Assembly: GCF_963678635.1 (NCBI RefSeq)
Contig: NC_087062.1
Coordinates: forward strand, 21,937,789 to 22,001,788
Length of the DNA stretch: 64,000 nt
From: Symsagittifera roscoffensis
Taxonomy: Eukaryota; Xenacoelomorpha; Acoela; Convolutidae
Direction of reading: 5' to 3'
The notes beneath the pieces are model-generated. The model ran no database searches. It saw only the letters and a list, made by a program, of their open reading frames with translations, and had not been told where the DNA came from. Position numbers and translations under genes: made by a program. Positions 34,095 through 43,463 of the stretch are shown piece after piece (position 1 is the first letter of the stretch; each line of letters begins with the position of its first letter).

Positions 34095-36931
34095 TCCCAA
34101 ATCCAAATAGTCAAAGTGCTGCTGTTTTAGGAAGATCCTTCTCGATCACGAAGAGCGGTCTCTGCGTGAGTGTCTTGTTGAATACCCTTGACATGCCAAT
34201 CACGATACAGAGAGGGAGGAAACTGGGATATGCTTTACCTGTAAAAACTCGATATGAAATGACTGAAAACCATAAACAAAATGAAGTTGTTGATTGTCCC
34301 AATCATAGGGACAAAATTTGTATCTTGAGACGATTGAAGAAAATAAAAGATTCATCAGGTCTTGTGAAGTCACTTAAGTCAGAAACAGACGATGGACTAT
34401 CGAGCTGTTCGAATTTCCTGGAACAGCCCACACTAGAGGAAATACAGAGTGATAAACCGGTCCTACCAGAAATTGAACACTTAAGAGGCAAGTTAACGGA
34501 CGAACAGCTCGAAGCCATCAAGGACGTACTAGAACGGAACGAGGAGGTTTTTTCAAGACATAAGGCAGACATCGGGTGTTGTAATTTTGTTGAGCATGAA
34601 ATAGAACTCGATGAAAACGCAATACCGCACAGGGAGGGGGCGAGGCGCATGACCCCACACAAATCGGATGCGTGTAGAAAGGAGATTGAAACGCTACTAG
34701 AGTATGACATGATAGAACCATCCAAATCACCGTGGGCGTGTGGAGTAGTGATGGCCAAAAAGAAAGGCGACCAGTTGAGGTTTTGTTGTGACTTTCGATA
34801 CCTGAACTCCGTCACGGTGAAGGATGCCTATCCCATACCTAGGATTGATGAGCGTCTCTCGAAGTTGGGTGATGCAAAATTTTTTACGACTCTTGATTTA
34901 GGCTCGGCCTTTTGGCAGGTACCACTCAGGAAGCAGGACAGGGACAAGACAGGGTTTTCCTGCGAGTTGGGTCTGTTTCAATGGAAACGGATGCCGTTTG
35001 GACTTTGCAATGCCACTGCCACGTTTCAGCGGCTGATGGCACACGCGCTGATAGGCCTGACGAAGAAGTATGGCAATCTGGTAATGTGCTACGTGGATGA
35101 CGTGGTAATAGCGACACCCACACTAGAGGACCACATTGAGAGACTTGACGAAGTATTTGCGTGTATGAAGAGGTCGGGGCTGAAGTGCAAACCATCAAAG
35201 TGTGAGATACTCAAGGACTCGATAAAATACTTGGGCAGGATGGTGGACAAACACGGCATCAGACCAGATCCAGACGCAGTAGAAGCAGTTCTAACTTGGA
35301 AATCGCCGAAAACGGAACACCAATTGATGAGCTTCCTGGGTTTTGCAAATTACTACAGAGAATTCGTCAAAGGCTATGCAGACAAGGTTTATCCGATGCA
35401 ACAGTTAATGAGACACAAGGGCAAGAAGTTCACGTGGAACAACGCAGCGGAAGAGTCATTCCAGAGAATAAAGAAAGAGTTGTGCGAGGCACCGGTACTA
35501 GGGATGCCAACAGAGAAAGGGATGTACGTGCTGGATACGGACGCGTCGGTGGTAGCGATATCGGGAATACTCCACCAGGAACAAGAATGGAACGGGAAGA
35601 CAGTCTTGAGACCAATAGCGTACGGGAGCAAAGTCCTAAGTGACACGGAAATGAAGTACGGAGCACCGAAAGCAGAGATGTTCGCGGTGGTTACCTTGGT
35701 CGAGAAATATAAGGCATACCTAGGCAGCGAGCCATTCAAGCTGCGAGTCGACAACAGGGCACTAAGCTGGCTGAAGACGTACTCAATGGACCAAAGTTAC
35801 ATTGGGAGGTGGATAGTTCGCCTGGACGGATACGATATGATAATTGAGCATAGAACACGAGACAAACATCAAAATGCTGACAGCTTGAGCAAGAAGACGG
35901 AGTTATACGAGAGACAAGAACAGAGGGAGGCAGATAGACCTGAGATCAAGGATGGCTTCTCCTTCATGGACAAGGAAACGTATGACAACCTTCCTCTCAC
36001 GAGATGGTTGAACAAATCAGGCAAACCAATAGAAGATCACCCCGAATTACCAAAATATACTACGAAAGAAACAATCTTGAAAAAGAACCGAGGGATGCCG
36101 ATAGGAATAATGCTCAAGTCAAAGATCGTGAGGGAGACGCTCAAAGCAAAAGGCTACGATCTTAACCAGATAGAGACGGGGGAGGCACAAATAGACGATG
36201 ACTTAAAGAGGTTACTCGAGAAACTAGCAGATGATAAGCCCGTGATCCAAGAAAATTGTAAGGAGGAACCTGAGGTCACAATACTGCGAAAGAGCGGGAT
36301 AGCTAGTGATGGAAATACCTCGAAGGTGTCTAACCCTGATGGGAAGGAAGTGGTGCAGTCACTGGTTGAAAAAATCACAGCCGACTTACTTGAACAGACT
36401 AGAGTTAGGAAAAAGAGAGTGGAGATCAAGGAAGAAGCTGAATACCTAGGACTAGGTCAAGAGTCCGGGGAGCGGTCCACGTCCACGGAGGAAGGAAACA
36501 CTGAAGGAGAAAATTTGTCCGGGGAGTGTGAAATGTGGGATGAGGACTCGGAAGCGAGCAGTGACAATCAAGATAGTCTCTGCATGATATTGGCAGAAGA
36601 AAAGATTAGACACCGCGACAGGGAATTACAAACAGATCCGCCCTCAGGAACCTTCAACTTGGACGTGCAGGAAGTACGAGGAGGTGAAGAACTTGAAAGG
36701 ATTGCAGTTTCGAGGAAGCCATTCAGGGAACTATCATGCAACTCAAATATGAGAACAAATCTGGTGCCAGAGGATGACATGAAGATAGTAAAGAGGATAG
36801 TATGCGTGAAGCTGAATGATGACGTCCACAACCCTGGGGAGATGAATGGGCAGATCATGGCGCTGAAGGAACATGTCAAGGCGAGATATAGGCTGTCCGA
36901 CCTGATAAGAGCCAGAAGAATGACAAGATGA
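34091..36931 (+). CDS. pol: Reverse transcriptase and RNase H
   Basis: The frame is open from about 34,082 and has no start codon of its own, in line with entry by frameshift. RT blocks in order: CDFRYLNSVT (about 34,789), LDLGSAFWQVPL, PFGLCNATATFQRLM and CYVDDVVIA, with the catalytic YVDD at 35,090-35,101. RNase H blocks: YVLDTDAS (Asp near 35,540), KAEMFAVV (Glu), RVDNRALSWL (Asp) and HQNADSLSK. RT order and RNase H type match Ty3/gypsy. About 300 further residues, acidic and of unknown function, separate RNase H from the integrase ORF. Stop TGA at 36929-36931. Confidence 0.92.
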   Translation: MVPNPNSQSAAVLGRSFSITKSGLCVSVLLNTLDMPITIQRGRKLGYALPVKTRYEMTENHKQNEVVDCPNHRDKICILRRLKKIKDSSGLVKSLKSETDDGLSSCSNFLEQPTLEEIQSDKPVLPEIEHLRGKLTDEQLEAIKDVLERNEEVFSRHKADIGCCNFVEHEIELDENAIPHREGARRMTPHKSDACRKEIETLLEYDMIEPSKSPWACGVVMAKKKGDQLRFCCDFRYLNSVTVKDAYPIPRIDERLSKLGDAKFFTTLDLGSAFWQVPLRKQDRDKTGFSCELGLFQWKRMPFGLCNATATFQRLMAHALIGLTKKYGNLVMCYVDDVVIATPTLEDHIERLDEVFACMKRSGLKCKPSKCEILKDSIKYLGRMVDKHGIRPDPDAVEAVLTWKSPKTEHQLMSFLGFANYYREFVKGYADKVYPMQQLMRHKGKKFTWNNAAEESFQRIKKELCEAPVLGMPTEKGMYVLDTDASVVAISGILHQEQEWNGKTVLRPIAYGSKVLSDTEMKYGAPKAEMFAVVTLVEKYKAYLGSEPFKLRVDNRALSWLKTYSMDQSYIGRWIVRLDGYDMIIEHRTRDKHQNADSLSKKTELYERQEQREADRPEIKDGFSFMDKETYDNLPLTRWLNKSGKPIEDHPELPKYTTKETILKKNRGMPIGIMLKSKIVRETLKAKGYDLNQIETGEAQIDDDLKRLLEKLADDKPVIQENCKEEPEVTILRKSGIASDGNTSKVSNPDGKEVVQSLVEKITADLLEQTRVRKKRVEIKEEAEYLGLGQESGERSTSTEEGNTEGENLSGECEMWDEDSEASSDNQDSLCMILAEEKIRHRDRELQTDPPSGTFNLDVQEVRGGEELERIAVSRKPFRELSCNSNMRTNLVPEDDMKIVKRIVCVKLNDDVHNPGEMNGQIMALKEHVKARYRLSDLIRARRMTR

Positions 36932-39249
36932 CTAGTAATCTCTCCAAATGGATCCGAATGGGGTCCAAGGAGAAAGGGGAACTTGATGAAGACAGCTACA
37001 AGATCCTGAGCCAGTTTTACAAAGAGAGTAAAGAGTTACTCTACAACACGGCTGACGGGGTGGTAGCATGCAAGAGAAAAGACGAGGAGAAGATACTACA
37101 CAAGCACAACCTCATCATATTACCACAATTGTATCAGACAGAGGTGCTGTTCAGATCACATGACCAAATGGGGCACCAGGGGATAGACAAGGTGCAACAA
37201 AGAATACTTCACAGGTTCGATTGGCCAGGATTGAGGAAATCCTGTGAGAGGTGGATGAATGCATGCCTGGCATGCCTGCAAGTGAAAGACCCAAGGAAGA
37301 TGAAATTCCCGCTCAAGTTAGTGGAAAGCTTGGAATTTAATGAAGTGGTGCAGATAGACCATCAGAAGATCTGTATGACGGAGTCGGGGTATAACCAGAT
37401 ACTGGTTATAATTGATCATTTCACAAAGCTGGCAGAAGCGGTGCCGTGTCAAACAGCTTCGGCAGAGGAGACTTGTAACCACTTGATAACCCATTGGATA
37501 TCGAGGTATGGTTGTCCAATGACTTTTCAGTCAGACAACGGCAAGGCCTTTGTGGGGGACTTGACTAAGGAGTTAATGAAGAGGTCACACATTGCTCAGG
37601 CACACTCAACGACTTACCATCCTCAGACCAACGGACTGGTAGAGAGACAAAATAGAACGTTGGTGAACATGCTGAGGGTATACTGCTCAAGATACATGAC
37701 GGACTGGGATAAATATCTGCCGCAAGTCGTAGGGGCATACAACAGTACTCAACACTCAACGACTGGAATCATTCCATTCATGATGTTGACAGGCAAAGAG
37801 AGAGCGATGCCCCTGACGTTCTTTTACCCGGAATATGAAGGGAAGAGGACGTCGCCTCAAGCTTACGTGAAAGAAGCGATCAGGAGACAGCAGGAAATAA
37901 ACGAGCTATGCAGGAGGAACACTGCGCAGGCACAAATGAGACAGCGCGAGAAATATGATGAAAAGATATTACAGGCGAAGCCATATGAAGTGGGCCAGTA
38001 TGTGTGGGTTTTCCAGAATGTTATACCGCCCAAAGGGACGAAGAAACTACTCAAGAAATGGAGAGGACCATTCATGATAACTGAAGTACATCAACAAGGA
38101 CGGTTCTACCGCTTGAGTACTGGGCGAGCAGCACATTATGAGAACCTGAAGCGTCGTGTCCTTTCCCCAGAGGACTGGTGTATACCAAAGAACATGGAGG
38201 GACTAGAGTACCTACTGGTGGAACCAGCGTGTGAAGTGAACGAAAAAGGCACCAGAGATAAGAATGATGGCAATGAGAACTGGAGTTTGGATGACAATGA
38301 AAAAATAGACGCGGACTCTGAAGCGGAATCTTTTTTGGAAGAAGATTGGAACGATCCTGAGCAAAGTGAGGTGCCGAAGTGGATAGAACCAGACTTTTCA
38401 ATACCAGCGGGGACAAGGAGTGGCAATCGCAAGCGCACAGGCATGAGGTACAACAGGTATGGGGACGATTTCCTGATCGACACGATACAGCCCGATGACC
38501 TAGGCAAAGAACTAATAAGTGTGGACGAGCTGGCGGCAGATGGTGAATGGCAGATCATCGATGATAATGAACACTACCCACAGGAAGACTACTCGACACC
38601 GGAACAGGAGACGGATTTAGAACAGAGCGAGATAGAGAGGAGGGAGAATACGAACCTGATGATATTAGAATGGATGCGCGATGTCAAGAACGGAAGCGAG
38701 GAAGGACAGAGCATACAGCAAGTTGACATATCAGCGGGGAAGTACATGAAAACGGAGAATCCTCTTTTCGGCTGGACGGCAACAGACAGCCCGTTCCATA
38801 TTCCGCCAGATAATTCAGACTCACCATCATCGACGGGGACGTCGATAAATATTTTTGTCCGGGGAGTGGGGGTAGGACTTACCCACACCGAAAATTTAAT
38901 GATAAAGAAACTCAGAGAAGTGAGAGAAACGTGCGGACTGGAACTGGAAGGGGAGGAGGCCGAGCCTACCATAGGACGGAATTTCAAAACGAAGTTTGAA
39001 ATACCAAACGAATACTCAGAAAATATCCTGATAACGGATAGTGACTTCATTCTGTCAGACAGGACTAGCGCAATCTGTATCACGGCGGACATGAGTTTCA
39101 AATCAAGACTGGAGGCTGACTTCAAGAGAGAGTACCAGAACGTGGAGTTTCTGTTTAGACAGAGACCGGGACTGGGAGGAATGGCCAAGTCCATCAGTAG
39201 CACAAGTCCCGGGCAAATACCTGTGCTTCCTAGTGACGAGGGTCAATGA
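36928..39249 (+). CDS. int: Integrase with long C-terminal extension
   Basis: The ORF begins at an ATG overlapping the pol stop (ATGA, 36928-36931); integrase is normally fused to RT, so this may be stop-start coupling, a -1 slip or an indel. The N-terminal zinc finger has HDQMGH and CLAC ligands. The DDE triad is complete: D144 (QIDHQK), D203 (QSDNGKAF) and E239 (VERQN), with 35 residues between the last two. The VWVF-like domain near residue 360 is the usual post-core region. Residues ~450-680 are acidic and unrecognised; from ~690 the protein reads into a macrodomain-like segment that is completed in another frame. Confidence 0.9.
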   Translation: MTSNLSKWIRMGSKEKGELDEDSYKILSQFYKESKELLYNTADGVVACKRKDEEKILHKHNLIILPQLYQTEVLFRSHDQMGHQGIDKVQQRILHRFDWPGLRKSCERWMNACLACLQVKDPRKMKFPLKLVESLEFNEVVQIDHQKICMTESGYNQILVIIDHFTKLAEAVPCQTASAEETCNHLITHWISRYGCPMTFQSDNGKAFVGDLTKELMKRSHIAQAHSTTYHPQTNGLVERQNRTLVNMLRVYCSRYMTDWDKYLPQVVGAYNSTQHSTTGIIPFMMLTGKERAMPLTFFYPEYEGKRTSPQAYVKEAIRRQQEINELCRRNTAQAQMRQREKYDEKILQAKPYEVGQYVWVFQNVIPPKGTKKLLKKWRGPFMITEVHQQGRFYRLSTGRAAHYENLKRRVLSPEDWCIPKNMEGLEYLLVEPACEVNEKGTRDKNDGNENWSLDDNEKIDADSEAESFLEEDWNDPEQSEVPKWIEPDFSIPAGTRSGNRKRTGMRYNRYGDDFLIDTIQPDDLGKELISVDELAADGEWQIIDDNEHYPQEDYSTPEQETDLEQSEIERRENTNLMILEWMRDVKNGSEEGQSIQQVDISAGKYMKTENPLFGWTATDSPFHIPPDNSDSPSSTGTSINIFVRGVGVGLTHTENLMIKKLREVRETCGLELEGEEAEPTIGRNFKTKFEIPNEYSENILITDSDFILSDRTSAICITADMSFKSRLEADFKREYQNVEFLFRQRPGLGGMAKSISSTSPGQIPVLPSDEGQ

Positions 39250-39466
39250 CAGGAACACGATCGATCCCGAACACGTGATGTTGGCACTAACAAGACTACG
39301 AGACTTCATGATTGAAAGAGGGATAACGGAGGTCTCAATGCCGGTGTATGACCCAAACAGGGGCAAATTGAGCCCAAGGGAATTGTACGCTATCCTACAC
39401 GTGGTCTTCGCAGAAACTGAGATAATGGTGCATCTTCATAAGAAATACTACTTGAGCATCGCCTGA
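39020..39466 (+). CDS. Macrodomain-like (ADP-ribose-binding) domain, frameshifted
   Basis: The end of the integrase ORF (TSAICITADMSF, then GLGGMAKSI) followed by a second frame (39233-39466; TRVNDRNT..., ALTRLRDFMIERGITEVSMP..., ILHVVFAETEIMVHL) gives the order of motifs seen in OARD1-type macrodomains: a start strand, a Gly-rich loop, an aromatic strand, the helix with RDFM and the SMP motif, then a final helix and strand. The Gly-Cys-Gly near the OARD1 catalytic loop is not conserved (YDPNRGKL here). The frame change at about 39,200-39,235 would need a +1 shift, or is decay. Family assignment is from motif resemblance only. Confidence 0.55.
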
Positions 39467-39954
39467 GTCGGGTACACGGGGGTCTCGAGTTGGGCATGAG
39501 GGAAGAATCTCGAGTTAGGTGTGGGGGTACAAAACAGGTAAAGAATCTTAGAGGTGATTGGCATGACAATTAATATTTTAAATGATTGATGGTGCTAAAA
39601 CATAAAATGAATCTGCATGTTTTTAGAAAATTTCCAATTGAACTATTTTAGTAGGACGAAAAGGAAAGGGTTTTAACTATAGTAGTGAAGGGGGTTTTTA
39701 GGTAAGGAACACAGCCTGTTAGTTTAAAAATCGGGTGTTATTTTCAGATTGATTTGGTAAAGTCAAATTGACTACCCAACTGTATTCAATTGAAGAAAGG
39801 AAACGCAAATTGAACGACGCTTCGAGAAGTAAACTCAAGTTGCTCAGGTAAAACTCAAGTTACTCAGGTAAAACTCAAGTTGCTCAGGTAAAACTCAAGT
39901 TGCTCAGGTAAAACTCATGTTGCTAATACTCAAGATCATCTGGAAATTACAGAA
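39467..39954 (+). other. Non-coding junction between pol and the accessory region
   Basis: No ORF of note. Contains repeated CTCGAG-type words and an AT-rich block (39,560-39,640). At 39,941-39,954 the sequence GAAATTACAG/AAATGG resembles a splice acceptor immediately before the accessory start codon, suggesting expression from a spliced RNA. This is inferred from sequence resemblance only. Confidence 0.45.
39831..39924 (+). repeat. 20-bp tandem repeat just before the accessory ORF
   Basis: About four and a half units of AAACTCAAGTTGCTCAGGTA, the last one altered. Confidence 0.9.
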
Positions 39955-40524
39955 ATGGCAGATCAATTCTGGAAGTCCATGCCATCGGCTTTGAAAAAAC
40001 CCACACTTGATGAGTTGTACAGACGTCTGAGGGACCTGGATTACACTCAAGTGGATGAGAGAATGGCAGTGATGCTGAATGCCATCCTCCAGCTGGAGGA
40101 ACAGGGTGAGTGCCGGGAGTCTGCGACAGAAGCGGTTTTGATGGTAGGCTACACCACCGATGGATTATCCAATCAAGAGCAAACCAGGTGGCTGTCCTGG
40201 AACGTCGTTGGAGCAATGAGGGGGTTCGACTTGGCAAGGAACCCTGGCTTGAGTAAAAATACTGAATATGGTGCAGGGGAGTTCCCACTGCCGGTCAGAC
40301 CATCAGTCAGATCCACGGGCCAGAGCACGAGTAAGACACCATCGATGACACGGGCGCAGCAAACGGGGGAAGCGTATCCAGACGTTAGTATCATGAAGAG
40401 AGAGCTTGAGAGGACTCAGCGGGAGAGGAACAAGGCGAACCTCGACCGGGATCAAGCGAAGCTCGAGAGAGAGATCAGGCGAAACTTGAGAGGGATCAAG
40501 CGCGGAGGGAACTGGATATGTTGA
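39955..40524 (+). CDS. Accessory protein, N-terminal part (coiled coil)
   Basis: Starts at ATG right after the acceptor-like site. The first ~110 residues include TLDELYRRLRDLDYTQVDER and SWNVVGAMRGFDLARNPG. From residue 140 it is a highly charged coiled coil of RDQAKLER-type repeats. Near 40,470 a GA run (CTCGAGAGAGAGATC) has two extra bases relative to the repeat, shifting the frame, so this ORF and the next were one protein. The last ~20 codons of this frame are therefore artefactual. Confidence 0.65.
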   Translation: MADQFWKSMPSALKKPTLDELYRRLRDLDYTQVDERMAVMLNAILQLEEQGECRESATEAVLMVGYTTDGLSNQEQTRWLSWNVVGAMRGFDLARNPGLSKNTEYGAGEFPLPVRPSVRSTGQSTSKTPSMTRAQQTGEAYPDVSIMKRELERTQRERNKANLDRDQAKLEREIRRNLRGIKRGGNWIC

Positions 40525-42233
40525 GAGCTGAACAGCTACAGGCAGAAAGAGTGCGAGAGAATGCCGCGAATTGTGAGCAGCTGAAGTCGGAGCTTGAAAG
40601 GATCCAGCAACGACAACGCGAGCTCGACATGCAGAAAGGGGCTAGGCCCAAAGAGCGGGTGGTGACCGGCTCAAGACCAGAGTCACGTATGGAGGTGGAT
40701 GAAGCTCCTAGATCGAAGGGACGATTTAACCTCGATCGCGCGGCTCAAGAACATATGAACGAGGGGTTGGAGGTGTGGATACCAACTGAATCAGCGTCCT
40801 CCCTGCGTGGTCTAGAGACACAAGTAATACGCCCGTTGATGGACGTCGCGCTGCCTGGATATACACCAAGTTCGACCCCGAGTAGTAGTCAGGTGAGTGG
40901 TAGCTCGTCACGACTGAAAGAGTTGCACGAGCGGCTACAGCTAAGGAGTCGTGAGAGTCCAGCAAGAGTGGAGCTACCCTCGACATGGGGGGAGCAACCT
41001 GTCAGGAGTGTGGTGATATCAAGTTACAAGAAGAATACGGAAGGCAGATACCACAGGCACAATCGGATGGACTGGAGCACGGCGCAGAGAGACAGGAGAG
41101 ATTGCTTCCATGACGGGGCTTGGGTGGAATACCTCACGCAGCCACGTGTGCCTGAGGGGGCGGTCCACCTGATCATAGGGGACAGCTTGTTGCGGGTTCT
41201 GACCCGGATTCAGTCCCATTGGCAAACGGGGATCTTGAGTTTCGCTGGAGCTGCGACGCCGCAGATGTTAGCAACACTTGAGATGCTAGGGATGGCAAGA
41301 GTATACACGGTGACTCTGATGGTCGGGACGAATGACGTGTCTAGGGGGGAAGCAAGGAAGGTGACGAGGCTGCACGACAAGATGAGCTGCATTCTTGAGG
41401 AATTGCGGATTCAAATGGATCCGGCCATTTTTACGGTGTGCACCATTCCTTACAACATGAAAGCGGACCAACATGCAATGGAGATGAATACAAAAGTGCG
41501 AAACCTGAACGAAATAATCAGGCAGATACACCAAAGGAGTGTCCTCCCCGTTGGGCTGTTGGACGTGGCCGAGCAAATGGAGCTATCTGCTTTCCCTGAC
41601 GATGCATCCTCGGATGGGATTCACTTTGATAGGCCCAGAGGGGTGGAATGGTTAAATGACGTCTTCCAAAGGCACATAAGCGCATTGGAGGCAGAGTTGC
41701 TAGAGACGGCACAAGTCACGTTCGGACCACCCCCAAATCCACCCTTCTTCAACCCGAGGGCTTTGTCCAGTCGCTTGGGAGCGATGGCTGATTCTAGAGA
41801 CAGTTCGAGGAACAGCCGGACCAAGTTGCCGGGCGCCGCGCCCATGGAGGCTGAGGAGGCAACGTCATCAACTCCTCAGGGATCAGTAATATCCTCGGTG
41901 GTGGTGGCGGAGAAGAAGAAACCGGAGAGGCCAGCGGAGACCAGTAGGTCAAGATATGTGGAGAAGGTGAAGGAGCTGGACTTGGAAGATCTGGAATGCA
42001 GGCTAGAGTTAGCGAAAGCTTTGGGTCTTGAGCGGTTGTCGCACGAAGATTTGGGTAGAAACCAGTGCGTGGACTGGCTGAAGGCTCACGAGACGCCTTT
42101 CTCGAGAGCGAAAATGATGGAGACAGCGGATCTGACTGGGATTCCCACAAAATCGGTCATGGGACCTATCAACTACAGACCTCTCAAGTCATCCTACGAA
42201 CGTCTCCCAAGTTATTTTGGTCGGAAACTCTGA
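40518..42233 (+). CDS. Accessory protein: coiled coil plus SGNH/GDSL hydrolase
   Basis: Residues 1-70 continue the coiled coil of the preceding ORF (upstream sequence is open in this frame). Residues ~215-380 have all SGNH blocks: LIIGDSLLR with nucleophile Ser223 (block I), FAGAATPQ (block II Gly), GTND at 270-273 (block III) and SSDGIHFD with Asp366 and His369 (block V). The triad is complete, so the ancestral protein was probably an esterase or lipase-type hydrolase. The C-terminus (about residues 470-571) is helical and ends just before the next segment. The position, downstream of integrase, is where other retroelements carry env. Substrate is unknown. Confidence 0.8.
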   Translation: MLRAEQLQAERVRENAANCEQLKSELERIQQRQRELDMQKGARPKERVVTGSRPESRMEVDEAPRSKGRFNLDRAAQEHMNEGLEVWIPTESASSLRGLETQVIRPLMDVALPGYTPSSTPSSSQVSGSSSRLKELHERLQLRSRESPARVELPSTWGEQPVRSVVISSYKKNTEGRYHRHNRMDWSTAQRDRRDCFHDGAWVEYLTQPRVPEGAVHLIIGDSLLRVLTRIQSHWQTGILSFAGAATPQMLATLEMLGMARVYTVTLMVGTNDVSRGEARKVTRLHDKMSCILEELRIQMDPAIFTVCTIPYNMKADQHAMEMNTKVRNLNEIIRQIHQRSVLPVGLLDVAEQMELSAFPDDASSDGIHFDRPRGVEWLNDVFQRHISALEAELLETAQVTFGPPPNPPFFNPRALSSRLGAMADSRDSSRNSRTKLPGAAPMEAEEATSSTPQGSVISSVVVAEKKKPERPAETSRSRYVEKVKELDLEDLECRLELAKALGLERLSHEDLGRNQCVDWLKAHETPFSRAKMMETADLTGIPTKSVMGPINYRPLKSSYERLPSYFGRKL

Positions 42234-43463
42234 TATATTCACTGCCGGAAGCGGAGCTAAACCAGATGTTAACCCTGATGGTGGCAATAAAATCGGAGAT
42301 GCCTTGCGAGCCTGAGCTACTACTGTTTGCAGGGATGAACGGTCACAAGCATGCCTCCCGCTCTGCAATTCGTATATGCGATCTTGATCTTGATAGCAGA
42401 AGGGAATGGGTGGCGTATTCTGATGGCAGCTCCCAATCGGGAGCTGGAACCAACGAACTTGAGACTTCGCAGATCAGAACTGGCGGCGGCGTGGGCGGAT
42501 GTGTCCCACGCGTTGAGGGGCTTCTACGAGATGGCTGAGATCCTCATTGTATTGGACGAGGTCCTCTTGCTAGAGATATCCAACTTCGCTAGGCAACTCA
42601 AGCTCAGTCCGATTATAGGGGATGATCATCCAGTGGTGACTCACCTGACGGCCAGTCTGTGGTTTCGAAGTATGGAGTTGACCATCACAAGCTCCACCAG
42701 TAAATCTAGAGGGCCGAGCAACGAAAGGAAAAACGTGGCCGCAGCGGAGAAGCAGCTGGAGTCGATGGTGTATCGACTGACACAAGAGAGAGGCAGGTGG
42801 CCCTTCCTGACACCAAGGCTGGAGAACGCCACGGAGAAGACAAGAGTAGGTGCCCCACCTCTGGTGAAGCAGATCTGGGATTTTCTTGAGGAGCAGCTGG
42901 AAGTGGCCGAGAAGAGGGAAATGACGGTGGGCAGGTTCGTCACAGCAGCCAACGAAGTCACGATTGGAGAATTCTGGGGGGAGCACGCAAGGGGTGAGCT
43001 GAGGACGAGGAGGGATCACGAGATTCTTAAGTTCTGGAGTCCTTGTTGGGGAAAGGAGTTCATGGCTGGAGTGTACAGCGCGAAAGAGACCATCTTTGGA
43101 GCCTTCATACAGGAAATCTTGAACATGCCCATCAGTCTGTTGTTGGCACTGTACCTGGTTTACCCAAGGTACCTGTTCAATATGGGCCCAGCGTACATGT
43201 TCAGTCGGGGCGTGGACACACTCCGGATTGACGGGTACTTGGCATTGGTGCTTCTAACCCATGGGGAACTGGTGTCATTTCACCGACTAATGAAATACGG
43301 AGAGCCCCTGTCAATGGGAAGAACACACTCGAGTATTGACACATACTCGTATAAGTATGCTGCTGGACTAAAGACGCTGCTGGTGCACTACCTACTGATG
43401 CAAAACCGGCACCTGACTGGTGAAGAAAAGAGCCGAAGACACGGGATGAGTGGAGGAAAGTGA
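42180..43463 (+). CDS. Unrecognised accessory protein segment I
   Basis: This starts in frame 2 (from ~42,200: KLFWSETLIYSLPEAELNQM... then LLLFAGMNGH) and passes near 42,345 to frame 3 (MPPALQFVYAILILIAEGNG..., 42351-43463). The switch suggests an indel or internal loss. The sequence has an NRELEPTNLRLRRSEL motif, a GDDHP motif and a hydrophobic stretch ILNMPISLLLALYLVYPRYL (about residue 260 of the 42351 frame). The early L-FAGMN and later DDHP motifs vaguely echo an SGNH fold without a clear catalytic Ser; I treat that as unproven. No family recognised. Frame continues near 43,440 into the next segment. Confidence 0.55.
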
